Of a stretch of DNA of 64,000 bases, positions 35,901-42,935 are shown piece by piece. The stretch spans positions 16,567,704 to 16,631,703 of the forward strand of contig NC_088304.1 of assembly GCF_032854445.1 (NCBI RefSeq). The letters run 5' to 3'. Position 1 is the stretch's first letter. Each line of letters starts with the position of its first letter. The notes beneath the pieces are model-generated. The model was not told where the DNA came from and made no database searches. It saw only the letters and a program-made list of their open reading frames with translations. The position numbers were made by a program, and so were the translations under genes. This DNA comes from Liolophura sinensis (lineage: Eukaryota; Mollusca; Polyplacophora; Chitonida; Chitonidae).

Positions 35901-38395
35901 TATTTCAGCAATATCATGGCGAGGGATTTGTTATGGGATAAGTGGGAAAAAACAGGTGAAAGGTTGGTCCAATTACAGTATGGTGTTCTTTCAAAGAAAG
36001 TGATTTTCGCAGTTGGTTTCCTCATAAAGAGGCAACAGAAGTTGGAGAAATTTGAAAGATATTCATAGTTTCTGAAAGACGAAAACAAAAATAAGTTTGT
36101 GCAAGTGACTTGAATGAAGATGTTACTGGTGTCTTGTACAGATATGTTAGCTTTGGCCAGTGAGCAAGCCCTGTGGACAGATCATCTGCTGTCAGTTAGT
36201 GTGACTCTGACATCTGAACTGTTTTTCCACCTAAGCTCTGATGAATGTCCTGAATTCCTCACCCACCAAAGCAGGGGCATTGTTGTCTGGAGGTGTTAGT
36301 GTTACTTGAGATTAGACACCTGAATTACATCACATTTGTGGTCTGATTCAGGTATCAAAAAGTTCAGCCACTTTGTAGAGAGCTAATTAAGGCTCAGTTA
36401 GCAGAGGCAGCCTGCTGTAGGTTGACACCTCCTTCATCGTCTGCACCCACATGTTCACACCTTGTGTGCAGTATTCTGTGGCCTGCCTGAGGCTACCATA
36501 GCATTGCCTCCCCTGAACACCAGGTGGCCTCACCCTAACCTTCTTGCCAATCACATTGTCTCTTACATAATATCTTTTGTTGTCCACATCAGTTAAGAGA
36601 AAGTTTTTCAGCAGGACTTGTTGTCAGGATGAATCAAATCTGTAAAACTTTGATAATCTCTTGGTGACCTCAAGAATTAGCTTTCTCATTATTAATCTGT
36701 TGTCTTCTTTGGTTGATGGAATGTTTCTGTCTTTGCATCAAGAAAATAAGACAAACAGTACAGATTAAAGAAAAGGAATTCAACATGATGTCACAAAAAT
36801 ATTTGTGGCTGTTTATCTATTTGGATTTACCCACAGTTTAGCGTCTGTTCTTTAATGTTCTGTCATGCCATAAAATGATGAGTGAATCGTTTAAACATTT
36901 TTTATTACACACAGGCCAATCAGCTTGCACCAGAGTCATCTTTCCCTGCCCCTGCCTCACCAGCCTCTATTTCATCACACGAAACAGCGGCTGAGGCACC
37001 CTCATCCTCCACAAATACAACAACGGCAGTGCCCCCTGGTGGACAGATTACAGATGAAATTGCTAATGGCTACAGGTAACATTGGACATGAACCTCCACA
37101 TTGTAAACATATAGTGAATTTGTCCACATTATGTTACAGAAAAGATACAGATAAAGCATTTTTCCTGTACCCATTAAATAAGAGAAAGACAAGAGCAAGT
37201 TGTTAAACGCCAATTGAATAAACAAACAAGTACTTCATGCAAAGACATTTTTTAGACTTCATCAAAGGTAAATGCTGTCTGCAAATTTGCTTTTTCTGCC
37301 ATGAACAACATTTCCTAGACCAGAGAGAATAGAAATGCAGTTACTTGTGCCTGGATCTTGTGCCTATGGTAACCTTTTGTTTTCCATCAATCAGAACGTG
37401 TCTGCGTTACTTCCTGCCCCCTCAGTGGTCCATGGATAAAGAGGCGATATCAGCTCTCACCTTACAGGAGCTTGCTGCTTTCCCATTGGATGATTTCTTT
37501 GACCACTATGAAAAGGGTTTAAGAAAGGTATTCTTTGGTTTGGTTCTAAAGCAATACAAAGAAGCAAAACAATTACAGATTAGATCTGCTTGCCGTCTTG
37601 TACTCCCATGTACTGTACTTACATAGATTGTCTCAGTTGAATTCCTCAGGTATATACATCAACATGCCAGGAGCTCCATAAATTGATTATACGTTAAAAA
37701 TGATAAAAATGCTAAATATTGTCATTATTTTTGGCAAATTTCCTGAGAGTTTAAAAGATAAAAGAATGAATGTAAGGTCTTAAATCATACTGAGTATAGT
37801 GACTGCTTTTGGCAAGAGCTTCTTCTTTTCTTATTGGAGTTACATAAAAGTTGTGTTTTATTTCCAGCTGGTGAACAATTTTCAGACCGAATCAAATGCG
37901 GCAAAATCAAAGCTGTCTGGCCTTAGGAAGAATATATCTCGTTTGTTGAGGTCGTTAAATGATGTAAGTTTACCATATTTCATTTGTTTATGAAACAGTT
38001 TTCCCTGGAATATTCCCTCTCACTTCCTTTGAATTTTCCATTGTTATTGTGCGTGTACTGATCTTATAGAAACATTTGAGCCTGTTTTGGCTCAGCTGAA
38101 TTTAGTTTTGTTTTATGTTCTTTTACTATTTTATTGAATAAAATGACATAGACTTGCCTTGTGATAGCTGAAGCAATGGTAACTGATTGTGAGACAGTCA
38201 TTAGTCTATCTGGTATTGACAATACATATTGTGGGTGTTTCGTATTTATTGTGGAGTTGGTAAGTGATTACAGGCCTAATTACATTGATTTTCTTTCAGG
38301 AGATTGACATTGACCCAGAAGAGGATGGTGAACATGTGGACCAGCTTCTGGCAGCCTGCGTGAATCAAGCAACACAGGGGCAGCAGCAGGAGTGA
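14741..38395 (+). CDS. MORC2: MORC2 orthologue (MORC family CW-type zinc finger ATPase), 3' 22 exons, N-terminus outside window
   Basis: Spliced CDS: 14741-14986, 15694-15739, 17007-17092, 17589-17729, 18235-18254, 18583-18717, 20891-20912, 21937-22040, 22691-22796, 24394-24487, 24898-24936, 25173-25247, 26400-26990, 27661-27780, 28122-28209, 29523-29565, 29978-30067, 35654-35690, 36915-37075, 37395-37527, 37868-37963, 38300-38395. All junctions are GT-AG and phases agree throughout, giving 855 residues plus a TGA stop. Residues below count from the first full codon of the first exon. Domain order: end of the GHKL ATPase transducer with coiled-coil arms (1-225), CW zinc finger (Cys 266, 269, 292, 303), charged helix (about 440-545), chromo-like domain (638-694), C-terminal coiled coil (about 749-855). 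Vertebrate MORC2 has about 1,030 residues, so roughly the first 230 are missing upstream. In vertebrates MORC2 is a nuclear ATP-dependent chromatin compactor working with the HUSH silencing complex; that role here is inferred from orthology. Diagnostic strings include [20 protein letters not shown] and CLRYFLPP. Confidence 0.93.
15088..15250 (-). mobile_element. 5'-truncated SINE, copy 2
   Basis: Counterpart of 5655-5808 in the second segment copy, with a longer TTTA tail run. Shared position shows the insertion predates the divergence of the two copies. Confidence 0.9.
15399..15608. repeat. Unclassified interspersed repeat A, copy 2
   Basis: Segment-duplicated counterpart of 5958-6168. Confidence 0.75.
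15694..15739 (+). CDS. MORC2: MORC2 exon: coiled-coil hairpin tip, copy 2 (46 nt)
   Basis: Encodes [15 protein letters not shown] between the outgoing and return coiled-coil arms. Flanked by TTTCCAG and GTATGT, and identical in protein to copy 1 at 6252-6297. Phase 2 in, phase 0 out. Confidence 0.88.
15863..16212. repeat. 180-bp tandem duplication in intron, copy 2
   Basis: Counterpart of 6420-6780 in the second segment copy. Confidence 0.88.
17007..17092 (+). CDS. MORC2: MORC2 exon: coiled-coil return arm, copy 2 (intact)
   Basis: 86 nt beginning GCCGAGTTGAGGAAGGCTC, encoding [20 protein letters not shown] and a few more basic residues. Donor GTAAGT. This copy keeps the G missing from copy 1, so it joins in frame to the exon at 17589. 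Confidence 0.92.
17258..17460 (+). mobile_element. Degraded SINE spanning the edge of the duplication
   Basis: Contains worn versions of the family head (TTTGGCCCAGTGGGTAGGGT), middle (ATGCTGGCTCC, TTTTCTCCCACCTTAATGCT) and tail (AGAAATACTATATAG, AACCTCAATCAAG). Copy 1 of the segment stops a few bases into this element. Confidence 0.65.
17589..17729 (+). CDS. MORC2: MORC2 exon: transducer domain
   Basis: Encodes [20 protein letters not shown] then the MORC hallmark [20 protein letters not shown]. Acceptor TTTTTTGCAG, donor GTAAGT. This lies immediately beyond the duplicated segment and is present once. Confidence 0.95.
18235..18254 (+). CDS. MORC2: MORC2 20-nt microexon
   Basis: A 20-nt exon between GTTTTTTTTGACAG and GTGAGT reads, with shared codons, V-CCSGIV-G. 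It bridges GGV and GIVDVPYL as in vertebrate MORC2, where the same place has a small Gly/Val-rich segment. It is needed to restore phase between 17729 and 18583. Confidence 0.88.
18583..18717 (+). CDS. MORC2: MORC2 exon: conserved end of transducer
   Basis: Encodes [20 protein letters not shown], then [18 protein letters not shown], the most conserved stretch of MORC2. Donor GTGAGG after codon phase 1. Confidence 0.96.
18718..19809. other. MORC2 intron stretch without recognised features
   Basis: About 1.1 kb of intron between the exon ending 18717 and a SINE. No coding or repeat signal was recognised beyond short G-rich and A/T-rich runs. Confidence 0.6.
19810..20040 (-). mobile_element. 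Nearly full-length SINE
   Basis: On the minus strand: head remnant with a B-box-like GTGAGTTCAAGTCCAGC, body GGCTTCCTCTCCGGCC, CCACCATAAGGCTGG, tail AAATATTCTTGAGTATGGCG then ACACCAATCAAATAAAT. Moderately diverged. Confidence 0.88.
20215..20866. repeat. 55-bp minisatellite
   Basis: About 12 tandem units of 55 bp with conserved AGCCACATTTTGGCCTAGGA and GAACTGCATGTTGAAC. It ends only about 25 bp before the 22-nt microexon at 20891. Confidence 0.95.
20891..20912 (+). CDS. MORC2: MORC2 22-nt microexon
   Basis: TTAATTTACAG precedes CTCAACAAATAACTAAATTT plus TG, then GTGAGT. With neighbouring bases it reads A-QQITKF-W and continues into [10 protein letters not shown], matching the vertebrate AQRGIIKFWDEFGY arrangement. 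Phase (one base in, two out) is exactly what the flanking exons require; direct joining of 18717 to 21937 would shift the frame. Confidence 0.88.
21098..21200. repeat. 32-bp triplicate repeat
   Basis: Three head-to-tail units of ACGCGACCTTTCACCCATGG followed by TGGGACCATC. Small array in the intron after 20912. Confidence 0.92.
21680..21860. repeat. Unclassified interspersed repeat B, copy 1
   Basis: Related to 32120-32300: shared order of ATGACCTA or AATGACCTA, GAGAGTTGTATGGAT or GGGAGTTCTATGGAT, GTTTGGAAG, TAGG(A/G)TGATATC, TGG(A/G)AAAATGT and AATAAT. Non-coding. Confidence 0.72.
21937..22040 (+). CDS. MORC2: MORC2 exon: linker and first Cys of CW zinc finger
   Basis: Encodes [20 protein letters not shown], a basic run, then MTLQC. 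The final Cys (residue 266) is the first zinc ligand of the CW domain. Donor GTAAGT. Confidence 0.94.
22691..22796 (+). CDS. MORC2: MORC2 exon: CW zinc finger core
   Basis: Encodes [11 protein letters not shown]...[15 protein letters not shown]. Cys 269 and Cys 292 are ligands, Trp272 and Trp290 are the CW signature tryptophans, and the fourth Cys (303) starts the next exon. CW domains of other families read methylated histone H3 lysine 4; the leading aromatic of those reader cages appears absent (MTLQC), as in vertebrate MORC2. Confidence 0.94.
22859..23090 (+). mobile_element. Diverged SINE lacking the B-box region
   Basis: Head CTTTGTGGCCAAGGGGGTTA, then TGACCCAGGAGCCTCCCACT, joined directly to GCTCATGCTGGCTTCCTCTT, body and tail AAGTGAAATATTCTTTAGTA. 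Immediately followed by a fossil copy of MORC2 exon sequence (23092). Confidence 0.85.
23092..23160 (+). pseudogene. MORC2: Fossil partial copy of the 5' end of the large MORC2 exon
   Basis: TTTGAGGTTATATTGTGTGA matches the intron end at about 26362 (TTTGAGATTGTATTGTGTGA). Then TTCACCCAATGTATCTCGCC and CAAACTCCTCCCCTC match the exon (about 26450-26485, CTTCACCCAGCGTATCTCGC). About 50 bp containing the acceptor is deleted. Both sites follow a SINE tail, so the unit SINE-intron-exon was copied into this intron. Confidence 0.8.
23394..23666 (+). mobile_element. Full-length tRNA-derived SINE with target-site duplication
   Basis: Head with A box TGGCTCAATCGGTTAG and B box GTGAGTTCAAGTCC, then CTCATGCTGGCTTCCTCTCC, GGATGGTCGTGGGTTTCCCC, CACCATAATGCTGGCCGCCG, tail AAATATTCTTGAGTACGGCG, ACACCAATC and poly(A). 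Flanked by ATCTATCTGTGA at 23382-23393 and 23667-23678. Best reference copy of the family in this window. Confidence 0.95.
23669..24360. repeat. 41-bp minisatellite
   Basis: About 15 tandem units of roughly 40-42 bp, TCTGTGATATCTACCCTAGT then GTATCACACATCTTGTAACT, degenerating towards the right. Lies between a young SINE and the exon at 24394. Confidence 0.93.
24394..24487 (+). CDS. MORC2: MORC2 exon: last CW Cys and following helix
   Basis: Encodes [20 protein letters not shown] then a Gln/Lys-rich helix ending KLEE. It closes the CW zinc finger and starts the second coiled coil, corresponding to RCEASEQKQ in vertebrates. Acceptor TTGAACAG, donor GTAAAA. Confidence 0.9.
24548..24757. mobile_element. 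Chimeric SINE: plus-strand tail joined to minus-strand head
   Basis: 24548-24638 reads as the 3' half of the family on plus (CCCACCATAATGCTGG, AAATATTCTTGAGTACAAC, ATCAAATAAAT). 24640-24757 reads as the 5' half on minus (GGTCGCTGTGAGGTCAAGTC and GGGGCCTCAGAGGCC after reverse complementing). This points to an internal inversion or two joined insertions. Confidence 0.82.
24898..24936 (+). CDS. MORC2: MORC2 39-nt exon, second coiled coil
   Basis: Phase-0 exon [13 protein letters not shown] between CTGTCCTCAG and GTAAGT. A heptad-like helix, plausibly skippable because it is a multiple of three. Confidence 0.8.
25173..25247 (+). CDS. MORC2: MORC2 75-nt exon, Lys/Glu-rich
   Basis: Phase-0 exon encoding [20 protein letters not shown] and KLAAK. 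Acceptor TTGTTGACAG, donor GTAATA. Poorly conserved linker and coiled coil. Confidence 0.8.
25425..25858. repeat. 72-bp minisatellite
   Basis: Six tandem units of 72 bp containing TGCCCAATGAGTCTGCTCGC and TTGTAGATTTGCCGTGAAAA. As 72 is divisible by three, frames on both strands remain open; these are not genes. Confidence 0.96.
26205..26361 (+). mobile_element. Headless SINE just upstream of the large MORC2 exon
   Basis: Body GGCCATATGTGGGAAGGCCT, CCCAGCATAAGGCTGG, tail AAATATTCTTGAGTATGCAT, ACACCAATCAAATAAAAT. Only about 40 bp separate its tail from the acceptor at 26400. Confidence 0.88.
26400..26990 (+). CDS. MORC2: MORC2 large exon: Ser/Pro linker and long E/K/R helix
   Basis: 591 nt, phase 0 to 0. 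It starts [15 protein letters not shown] (acceptor TTTTGCCAG; a second AG at 26407-26408 would drop three residues without changing frame). Next comes a Ser/Pro-rich part ([13 protein letters not shown]), then about 105 residues almost wholly Glu, Lys, Arg, Gln and Ala (for example [20 protein letters not shown]), ending in a Ser/Thr tail DESSS. Donor GTAAGT. The helix has no vertebrate MORC2 counterpart that I recognise and looks like a single alpha-helix or long coiled coil. The downstream part of the open frame beyond 26990 is intronic. Confidence 0.88.
27101..27418 (+). mobile_element. Second SINE family (TTAAACCCCA tail)
   Basis: tRNA-like start TGATAGCACAGTCGGTAAAG, later CATCGTCATATGACTGAAAA, ATTGATAAGTACAATGTTAA and ACCCCATG with a short CATTCACTC end. 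From memory, the CATATGACTGAAAAATTG...GTTAAACCCC tail is common in gastropod and bivalve genomes. It sits in a MORC2 intron and keeps one frame open by chance. Confidence 0.78.
27661..27780 (+). CDS. MORC2: MORC2 exon: low-complexity basic linker
   Basis: 120 nt, phase 0: [20 protein letters not shown] followed by Ala/Lys/Ser-rich sequence with a KKSK basic patch. Acceptor ATAGTCACAG, donor GTATTA. Assigned by phase and position; not conserved enough to recognise alone. Confidence 0.75.
28122..28209 (+). CDS. MORC2: MORC2 exon: acidic linker
   Basis: Encodes [20 protein letters not shown] and TTISNDDSE, an acidic Ser/Glu segment matching the acidic stretch before the chromo-like domain in vertebrates. 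Acceptor GTTGTTCTCAG, donor GTCAGC. Confidence 0.8.
28210..28985. other. MORC2 intron stretch, possible old SINE
   Basis: Between the acidic-linker exon and a SINE. 28290-28500 contains worn SINE-like wording (AAGTGGCTTCCTCCACCCGT, AAATTCTTGATGG) but cannot be assigned firmly. No exon recognised. Confidence 0.35.
28998..29267 (-). mobile_element. Full-length SINE with 12-bp target-site duplication
   Basis: Minus-strand element with head CCTCTGTGGCTCAGTCGGTT, B-box region GTGAGTTCAAGTCCAGC, body and tail AAATATTCTTGAGTACAGTG. Flanked by AGGAAAACTGTG at 28986-28997 and 29268-29279. Same family as 23394. Confidence 0.93.
29523..29565 (+). CDS. MORC2: MORC2 43-nt exon: start of chromo-like domain
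   Basis: Encodes [15 protein letters not shown], the first beta-strand of the Tudor/chromo-like barrel. Acceptor ATCTTGACAG, donor GTGAGT; two bases of the Trp codon are carried to the next exon. Confidence 0.87.
29978..30067 (+). CDS. MORC2: MORC2 exon: chromo-like domain core
   Basis: Encodes [21 protein letters not shown] and [10 protein letters not shown], matching vertebrate WYTGRVTAVE...RWKVKFD. Acceptor CTGTACAG, donor GTGAGT. Confidence 0.92.
30330..30950. other. MORC2 intron stretch, unassigned
   Basis: No open frame of note and no recognised repeat. Includes a TTACCTCCCTTGTTG motif that may belong to an unrecognised repeat. Confidence 0.4.
30955..31400. repeat. 21-bp minisatellite (TTTCCTCTGCACTCTGTCTGG-like)
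   Basis: Irregular tandem array of roughly 20-21-bp units rich in pyrimidine, such as TTTCCTCTGCACTCTGTCTG. Open frames across it (for example minus 31116-31477) are repeat artefacts. Confidence 0.88.
31741..31885 (+). mobile_element. Very degraded SINE tail
   Basis: Contains GCCCAGGAGTCAGTGAAGAC, CTTCCACCAAAATACTG, GAAAAATTCTTGAGTATAT and CCTTAATCAAAAT in the order of the family body and tail. Low similarity. Confidence 0.5.
32120..32300. repeat. Unclassified interspersed repeat B, copy 2
   Basis: Diverged relative of 21680-21860 in the 5.6-kb intron before 35654. Confidence 0.72.
32301..35309. other. Long MORC2 intron, central part
   Basis: About 3 kb with no exon needed by phase and none recognised. 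Contains a poly(G) run at 33860-33877 and a poly(A) run at about 34950-34966. Short open frames have no recognisable protein. Confidence 0.6.
35310..35525. repeat. Unclassified interspersed repeat A, third copy
   Basis: Diverged relative of 5958-6168 lying 5' of the exon at 35654; collinear matches over about 200 bp. Confidence 0.72.
35654..35690 (+). CDS. MORC2: MORC2 37-nt exon: end of chromo-like domain
   Basis: Encodes [12 protein letters not shown] after a 5.6-kb intron, matching vertebrate VEKGSEDVRLMK. Acceptor CTTTCCTCAG, donor GTAAGT. Confidence 0.9.
35691..36914. other. MORC2 intron between chromo-like and linker exons
   Basis: About 1.2 kb. No exon or repeat recognised; phase joins across it directly. 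Confidence 0.6.
36915..37075 (+). CDS. MORC2: MORC2 exon: Ser/Ala/Pro linker
   Basis: Encodes [20 protein letters not shown], more Ser/Thr/Ala-rich sequence, then [13 protein letters not shown]. Acceptor TTACACACAG, donor GTAACA; phase 0 in, 2 out. Confidence 0.87.
37395..37527 (+). CDS. MORC2: MORC2 exon: conserved C-terminal module
   Basis: Encodes [19 protein letters not shown] and [19 protein letters not shown]. It matches the vertebrate motif NCLRYFLPP followed by SFPLKEYFKQYEVGL. Acceptor CATCAATCAG, donor GTATTC. Confidence 0.95.
37868..37963 (+). CDS. MORC2: MORC2 exon: C-terminal coiled coil
   Basis: Phase-0 exon [20 protein letters not shown] then [12 protein letters not shown], matching the third coiled coil of MORC2 (KLQKLRTNIVALLQ). 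Donor GTAAGT. Confidence 0.92.
38300..38395 (+). CDS. MORC2: MORC2 last coding exon with stop
   Basis: Encodes [20 protein letters not shown] and [11 protein letters not shown], then TGA. The start matches vertebrate EDIDINTDDELDAYIEDL. The Gln-rich tail and the TGA lie in the first unit of a 28-bp tandem array that fills the proximal 3'UTR. Confidence 0.93.
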   Translation, partial: EIDIDPEEDGEHVDQLLAACVNQATQGQQQE

Positions 38396-38842
38396 GGGGA
38401 ACTGGGGGGAACAAAAGGAGTGAGTGGAACCATGGGCAACAAAAGGAATGAGTGGAACCATGGGCAACAACAGGAGTGAGGGGAACTGTGAGAACAACAG
38501 CAGGAGTGAGTGGAACCATGAACAACAACAGGAGTGAGTGGAACCATGAACAACAACAGGAGTGAGGGGAACTGTGGGGAATAACAGGAGTGAGTGGAAC
38601 CATGGGCAACAAGAGGAGTGAGTGGAACCATGGGCAACCTCAGGAGTGAGGGGGACTGTGGGGAACAACAGGAGTGAGTGGAACCATGAACAACAGCAGG
38701 AGTGAGGGGAACCATGAACAACAGCAGGAGTGAGTGGAACCATGAACAACAACAGGAGTGAGTGGAACCATGAACAACAGGAGGAGTGAGTGGAACCATG
38801 AACAACAGCAGGAGTAAGTGGAACCATGAACAACAGCAGGGA
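38383..38842. repeat. 28-bp minisatellite over the MORC2 stop codon and 3'UTR
   Basis: About 16 units of roughly 28 bp (AACAACAGGAGTGAGTGGAA then CCATG). Unit length is not divisible by three, so minus-strand frames cycle through three peptide phases. The first unit contains the MORC2 TGA in CAGGAGTGAGG, so every unit repeats the stop context. Confidence 0.93.
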
Positions 38843-41265
38843 ACATAACCCAGGGGCAACACCACCACCAGATTAAGACAAACTTAAAAATCACCTTGCA
38901 CCTGTAGCCAGTGGCAACAGCAACAACAGGTAGACAAGTGGATACTCTTTGTGCTCATCACCACTGTTTGTACAAGAATATCACTTCTAAATGCCTTGAC
39001 TAGACCAGTCTGTTGTTACAGAGAAGCCTGCAACAATGGCTTGCTTGTGTTCACAATATATATCTTGAAAAAGTAATTAATTTTGCTTAGAACAATGTGA
39101 TACATGTAATCCTGTTTTACAGGGAGAGAGTTTAGCAAGCTAAAAAGCGAGTAAATGAAACAGCCTGTGTATTGCAATAGGCTTTTGTTAAAAAGTGATC
39201 AGTGGAAAGAGACAAGATTTGTTGGTAGGAATTGCATGTTCAGGTCCTGTAGCTCCATGAACATGGGTTTGAAAACAAACATTTACAAAGATGAACAGAG
39301 GACTTAAACAATTTAAAAAATCGATCAATTGCTGCTGTTTCACAGTCTAAAACAGCATAACATCAAGAGATTTGGAAGAAAAAGCGATACAAGAGTGAAT
39401 TCAAAACATTAAAAGATGGCAGAGTGTTGAATGGAGCATTTCAGTTTTAATTCCAGCTTACGAGCTGATTTATAAAAGCATATAGACCTTGTGTTTTTCG
39501 ATGAAATTTATAGCCATTGTGCGTACTGCTAGCCTTTGACATTCAGTTTCTGCTCAAGGAAACAAGGTTCTCAGCTGAAGGTAGCCGGTTTCAGTTTAAA
39601 ATATTACTTCACCAATGGTGTTTTATTATTCTGACCAAGTTGTATATAAGACTATATAGTATGATCATCAGTTGTAAGGCCAAAGTAAGGTTTGTATAGT
39701 TTCCCCGCCATTATCGTTGTGGTCATTGAGCAAACCAGGTGTAGGTGTATGTGAGCACTGATAGGCCGTTTTACCAGTATGTCTTTTTGCTTTGCTGTGT
39801 ACCAAACATTGGTATGCCACTTTGATGACCTGTTCTTATTTGGGTTTCAATCTTAGAGATTGCTTTTAAGGTCACACCAAAATATTCTCATTTCATAATT
39901 CTGTACAGAACATTAACCCTAGAGTGAGAGAATTCTGTGCAGAACATTAACCCTAAACATTTAAAGCTGAACATGTAATATTGGGTACACTTGTTGAGTA
40001 GTTTTCCTTGTTCAGGAGGGGATGTCCGTACATGTATAAGTGTGCTTTGTGGGACATGTTACGAGTTACATAGAGGTCTTTCCCAGTTTCAGAACTCACT
40101 TTTTAAAGTTTCCAAACCGTGACAAATTGGGTCCAAAGCCTTAAAACTTTATAATAGTGTAGATGCCTTGCGCAGTAACCATAATAACTTTAATGGCCCA
40201 TTTTCCAAACCCAATGAATCAGAATTTTTTTTTTTTTTGAGCAAACTTGCCCAGAGTGTGCATTAACAGTTGTGATACACAACCTCACAGAAACCAGTGA
40301 TCCTGTATTCTATGGTTAGAATGTTTTCAGGGTCATTTTGTTTTTTGCGTTTTTTTTTTTTTTTTGTTTCTTGTTGTTTTTTTTTTTTCTTTAGGTGATG
40401 ATCAGACATCATGTTGAGAGCATTTCTTGTTTTATCATTTTAAATCATTGTTAAGGTTTGATCTAATCATCTTAAAAAAAATTTTCATCATGTTTTATTT
40501 TAATCTACTTTGTTTTAGAAAATTTTGGGGAGATGAAATTGAAGAAAAGTGACTTTGTTTTAAGGGGATTAGACTGTCATTAAATCTTCGTCTTGCCCTT
40601 GTCTTGCCTTCTGTAGTAAAAATGGGGTCGCCATCTCATTGGATCATCCCCCAGGGACAAGAGTTTCTTTAACCTATCATGGGAGTGCTGTGAGGAAGAA
40701 TAGGTTGTACAGGTGTTTGTGTGTTATGTGTGCAATGTCTCTTTATTTGTGAATTTTACCGGGTATCGTTATCGATAAAACTGCCAAGATATAGCTTTTA
40801 GATAATTGATAAGTTGTAAGAAATCGTGTGTGGCCAAAAAAAATGGAAGTTTTACTTTTTTGTTTTACATTTTGTTTATTTTGAAATTTAACTCTCTATT
40901 GTATTGATTTTCTTCAACATTTTTTTTCAAAATCACTTTTTCGTGGAATGATAAGTGATTTTTTACGTATATTTCTTTTCTCCTGGCTCTTGCAAACGGC
41001 GTTTTTTAAGTCTTACATTGGGTTTACATCTTTTCCTGCGGAAAATATGAGCTATTACCGATCTTTTTTCTCAGTAGAATTCAGTAGAAAAGGGGTTGAA
41101 ACTTATCGGAGTAAATGGTACTTTCAGCAGATTTTCCCCTATGGTCTATGGTGTGAAGGTCAAGGAGGTCAGTGTCTTTGCAGAGATCTATTGATGAGGC
41201 CTAAAACTTCCCTTGGTGAACTACAAAACACTGTTTAATCTAACACAAAATGACGCCATGAACAA
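38843..41265. other. MORC2 3'UTR / downstream flank
   Basis: No coding region recognised. No canonical AATAAA was noticed between the stop and 41,680; ATTAAA-type variants occur near 39410 and 40577. Poly(T) tracts lie at about 40227-40238 and 40350-40388. The 3' end of the transcript cannot be placed. Confidence 0.5.
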
Positions 41266-41269
41266 ATTA

Positions 41270-42450
41270 GCCTTCTTGTTTAGGCCTCCATAAATCATCC
41301 ACCCGTAAACGCTGGCGGCTGATCTACCAGCAACTTGGAGAATAGGTAAATTGGCTTTATTTCTCCCGTAAGCCGTTGGGAAACATGACAGCTAGGTGTG
41401 AGAAATACCCCTGGTACTTTGATCCTGGTCGCTCGGGCGTGTCTGTAGACTCGATCAGGCTGGCAGGGAACTATCCCAACAAGACATCAACACTGGAACT
41501 TAGTCGTCCTGCCATCTGTTCGTAACGCCTTCCGATTTCTCCGACTTCGTTCAGAGAGACGAGCGATTCTTGATGCACAGCGAATAGGTAATATACTGGA
41601 GCTGGTAAATCCGAGGCCTGGTATGCGCCTGTCTGGTTAGGAGCGATCATATCGCCCATTTAGTAGCTGTCTATTGTCAGCACCTCGCTCAATAAAAGTA
41701 GGCGGCCCACCGTGGATTCCCCGGTCTGGTCACTGTAGAATTCGGCCACAAAGAGGCAGAGTACATCCACGAAAAGATTATGCTATGCCAGAGACTTTTA
41801 TTGTCACCCGAGTCCTTAATTAGAGTCTGTGCCCGTCAGCGTACTGGAGATGAGGCGGAGGCCGTGACATTAACTCGACCCTCTCAGTAAAGACCAGTGC
41901 GCCAGGCCGCCTGCACGGCCAGGGAGCAATTTGTCCGAAGCTGCTTTACTACCGCCTCTCCATAAATACCATTACACGAACAGGAAACTGAAGACAAGGG
42001 ACAACAATAAAGGCGCATGGTTTATGGCTTTACGATGGACACGCACCTTGTCCGCCAGTTCCACGTTACCCATTTAGCTCGTATTCTTCAATGGCCTACA
42101 TCGGACTTCCTAACAGATGCGCCTTTTTTTCGAGACGGAGTGTGTTTATGCTGATTGTATTTATGCCGCTATGCCAGTCCTTATCTATACAGTTTATGTG
42201 ACAGTATTGGTGATCCACATCCCAATTTGCAGCTCTCCTACCATCCCGTGTCTTCCTTTCTTCAAAACCCGCACTGTCGGCATATGTGCCTGAAGCGAAA
42301 CACAAAGAAGCCAAGCTTCGGAAGTCCCCATCTTCCAGTCATTTTGTCTTCGCACTTTATATCCAAACCGTTGTGAGATCCTTCGCCACTTTTCCAAGCG
42401 AATGAAGGTGTATGAATAATGTTTGACGGCCCCTGAATTCCGCCTGCATT
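41270..42450. other. GC-richer intergenic block, unexplained
   Basis: Visibly more GC-rich and less repetitive than its surroundings. Short open frames exist on both strands (for example minus 41471-41659, minus 42096-42314) without recognisable protein similarity. An AATAAA occurs on plus at about 41682. Could be a regulatory region, a non-coding transcript or an unrecognised gene. Confidence 0.4.
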
Positions 42451-42864
42451 GAAGACATTGTAGAATTTAAATATGGCGGAGCAAAGAAAATCTTTTCAAA
42501 TGTCACCTTTAGGTTGAGCTTCCACGTAGTTCTTCCAGATACACAGAAGCTGGAGATTCTGGCAAACTGGACAGCAAAAAATGCTAAAGGCACTTCTTTG
42601 AAAATGGTAAACCGAATTGAATTGAAACTTGATATATGGCTTCACCATGCCAAATTACAGACAGACAAGTCCGAGTTTCGGGCCGTTTCGTGCATTGTCA
42701 GCACTATAGTCGTTTTTGTCCTGTTTCGAACTGTTCTAACTGGTTTGCCATTTGAATTTTAAGGAATTGGCATTTTGGCTTCACCTTGATAAGTTATAAG
42801 ATGAAGTCGAGTATAGTGCTTTTTTCTTTATTTTCAATGAATTTATGTCCGTTCATGTTCTGCT

Positions 42865-42935
42865 GTGGACAATTTGCTGGGCTGTTTTGTCCAATTTGCT
42901 GGGCTGTTTTGTCCAATTTTCTGGGCTGTTTTGTC
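42865..42935. repeat. 22-bp triplicate repeat
   Basis: Three units of CAATTTGCTGGGCTGTTTTG plus TC. Confidence 0.88.

Noticed and set aside
38276-38868. 185-aa minus-strand Ser/Cys/His/Leu repeat protein
   Set aside because: Shadow of the 28-bp array over the MORC2 stop and 3'UTR.
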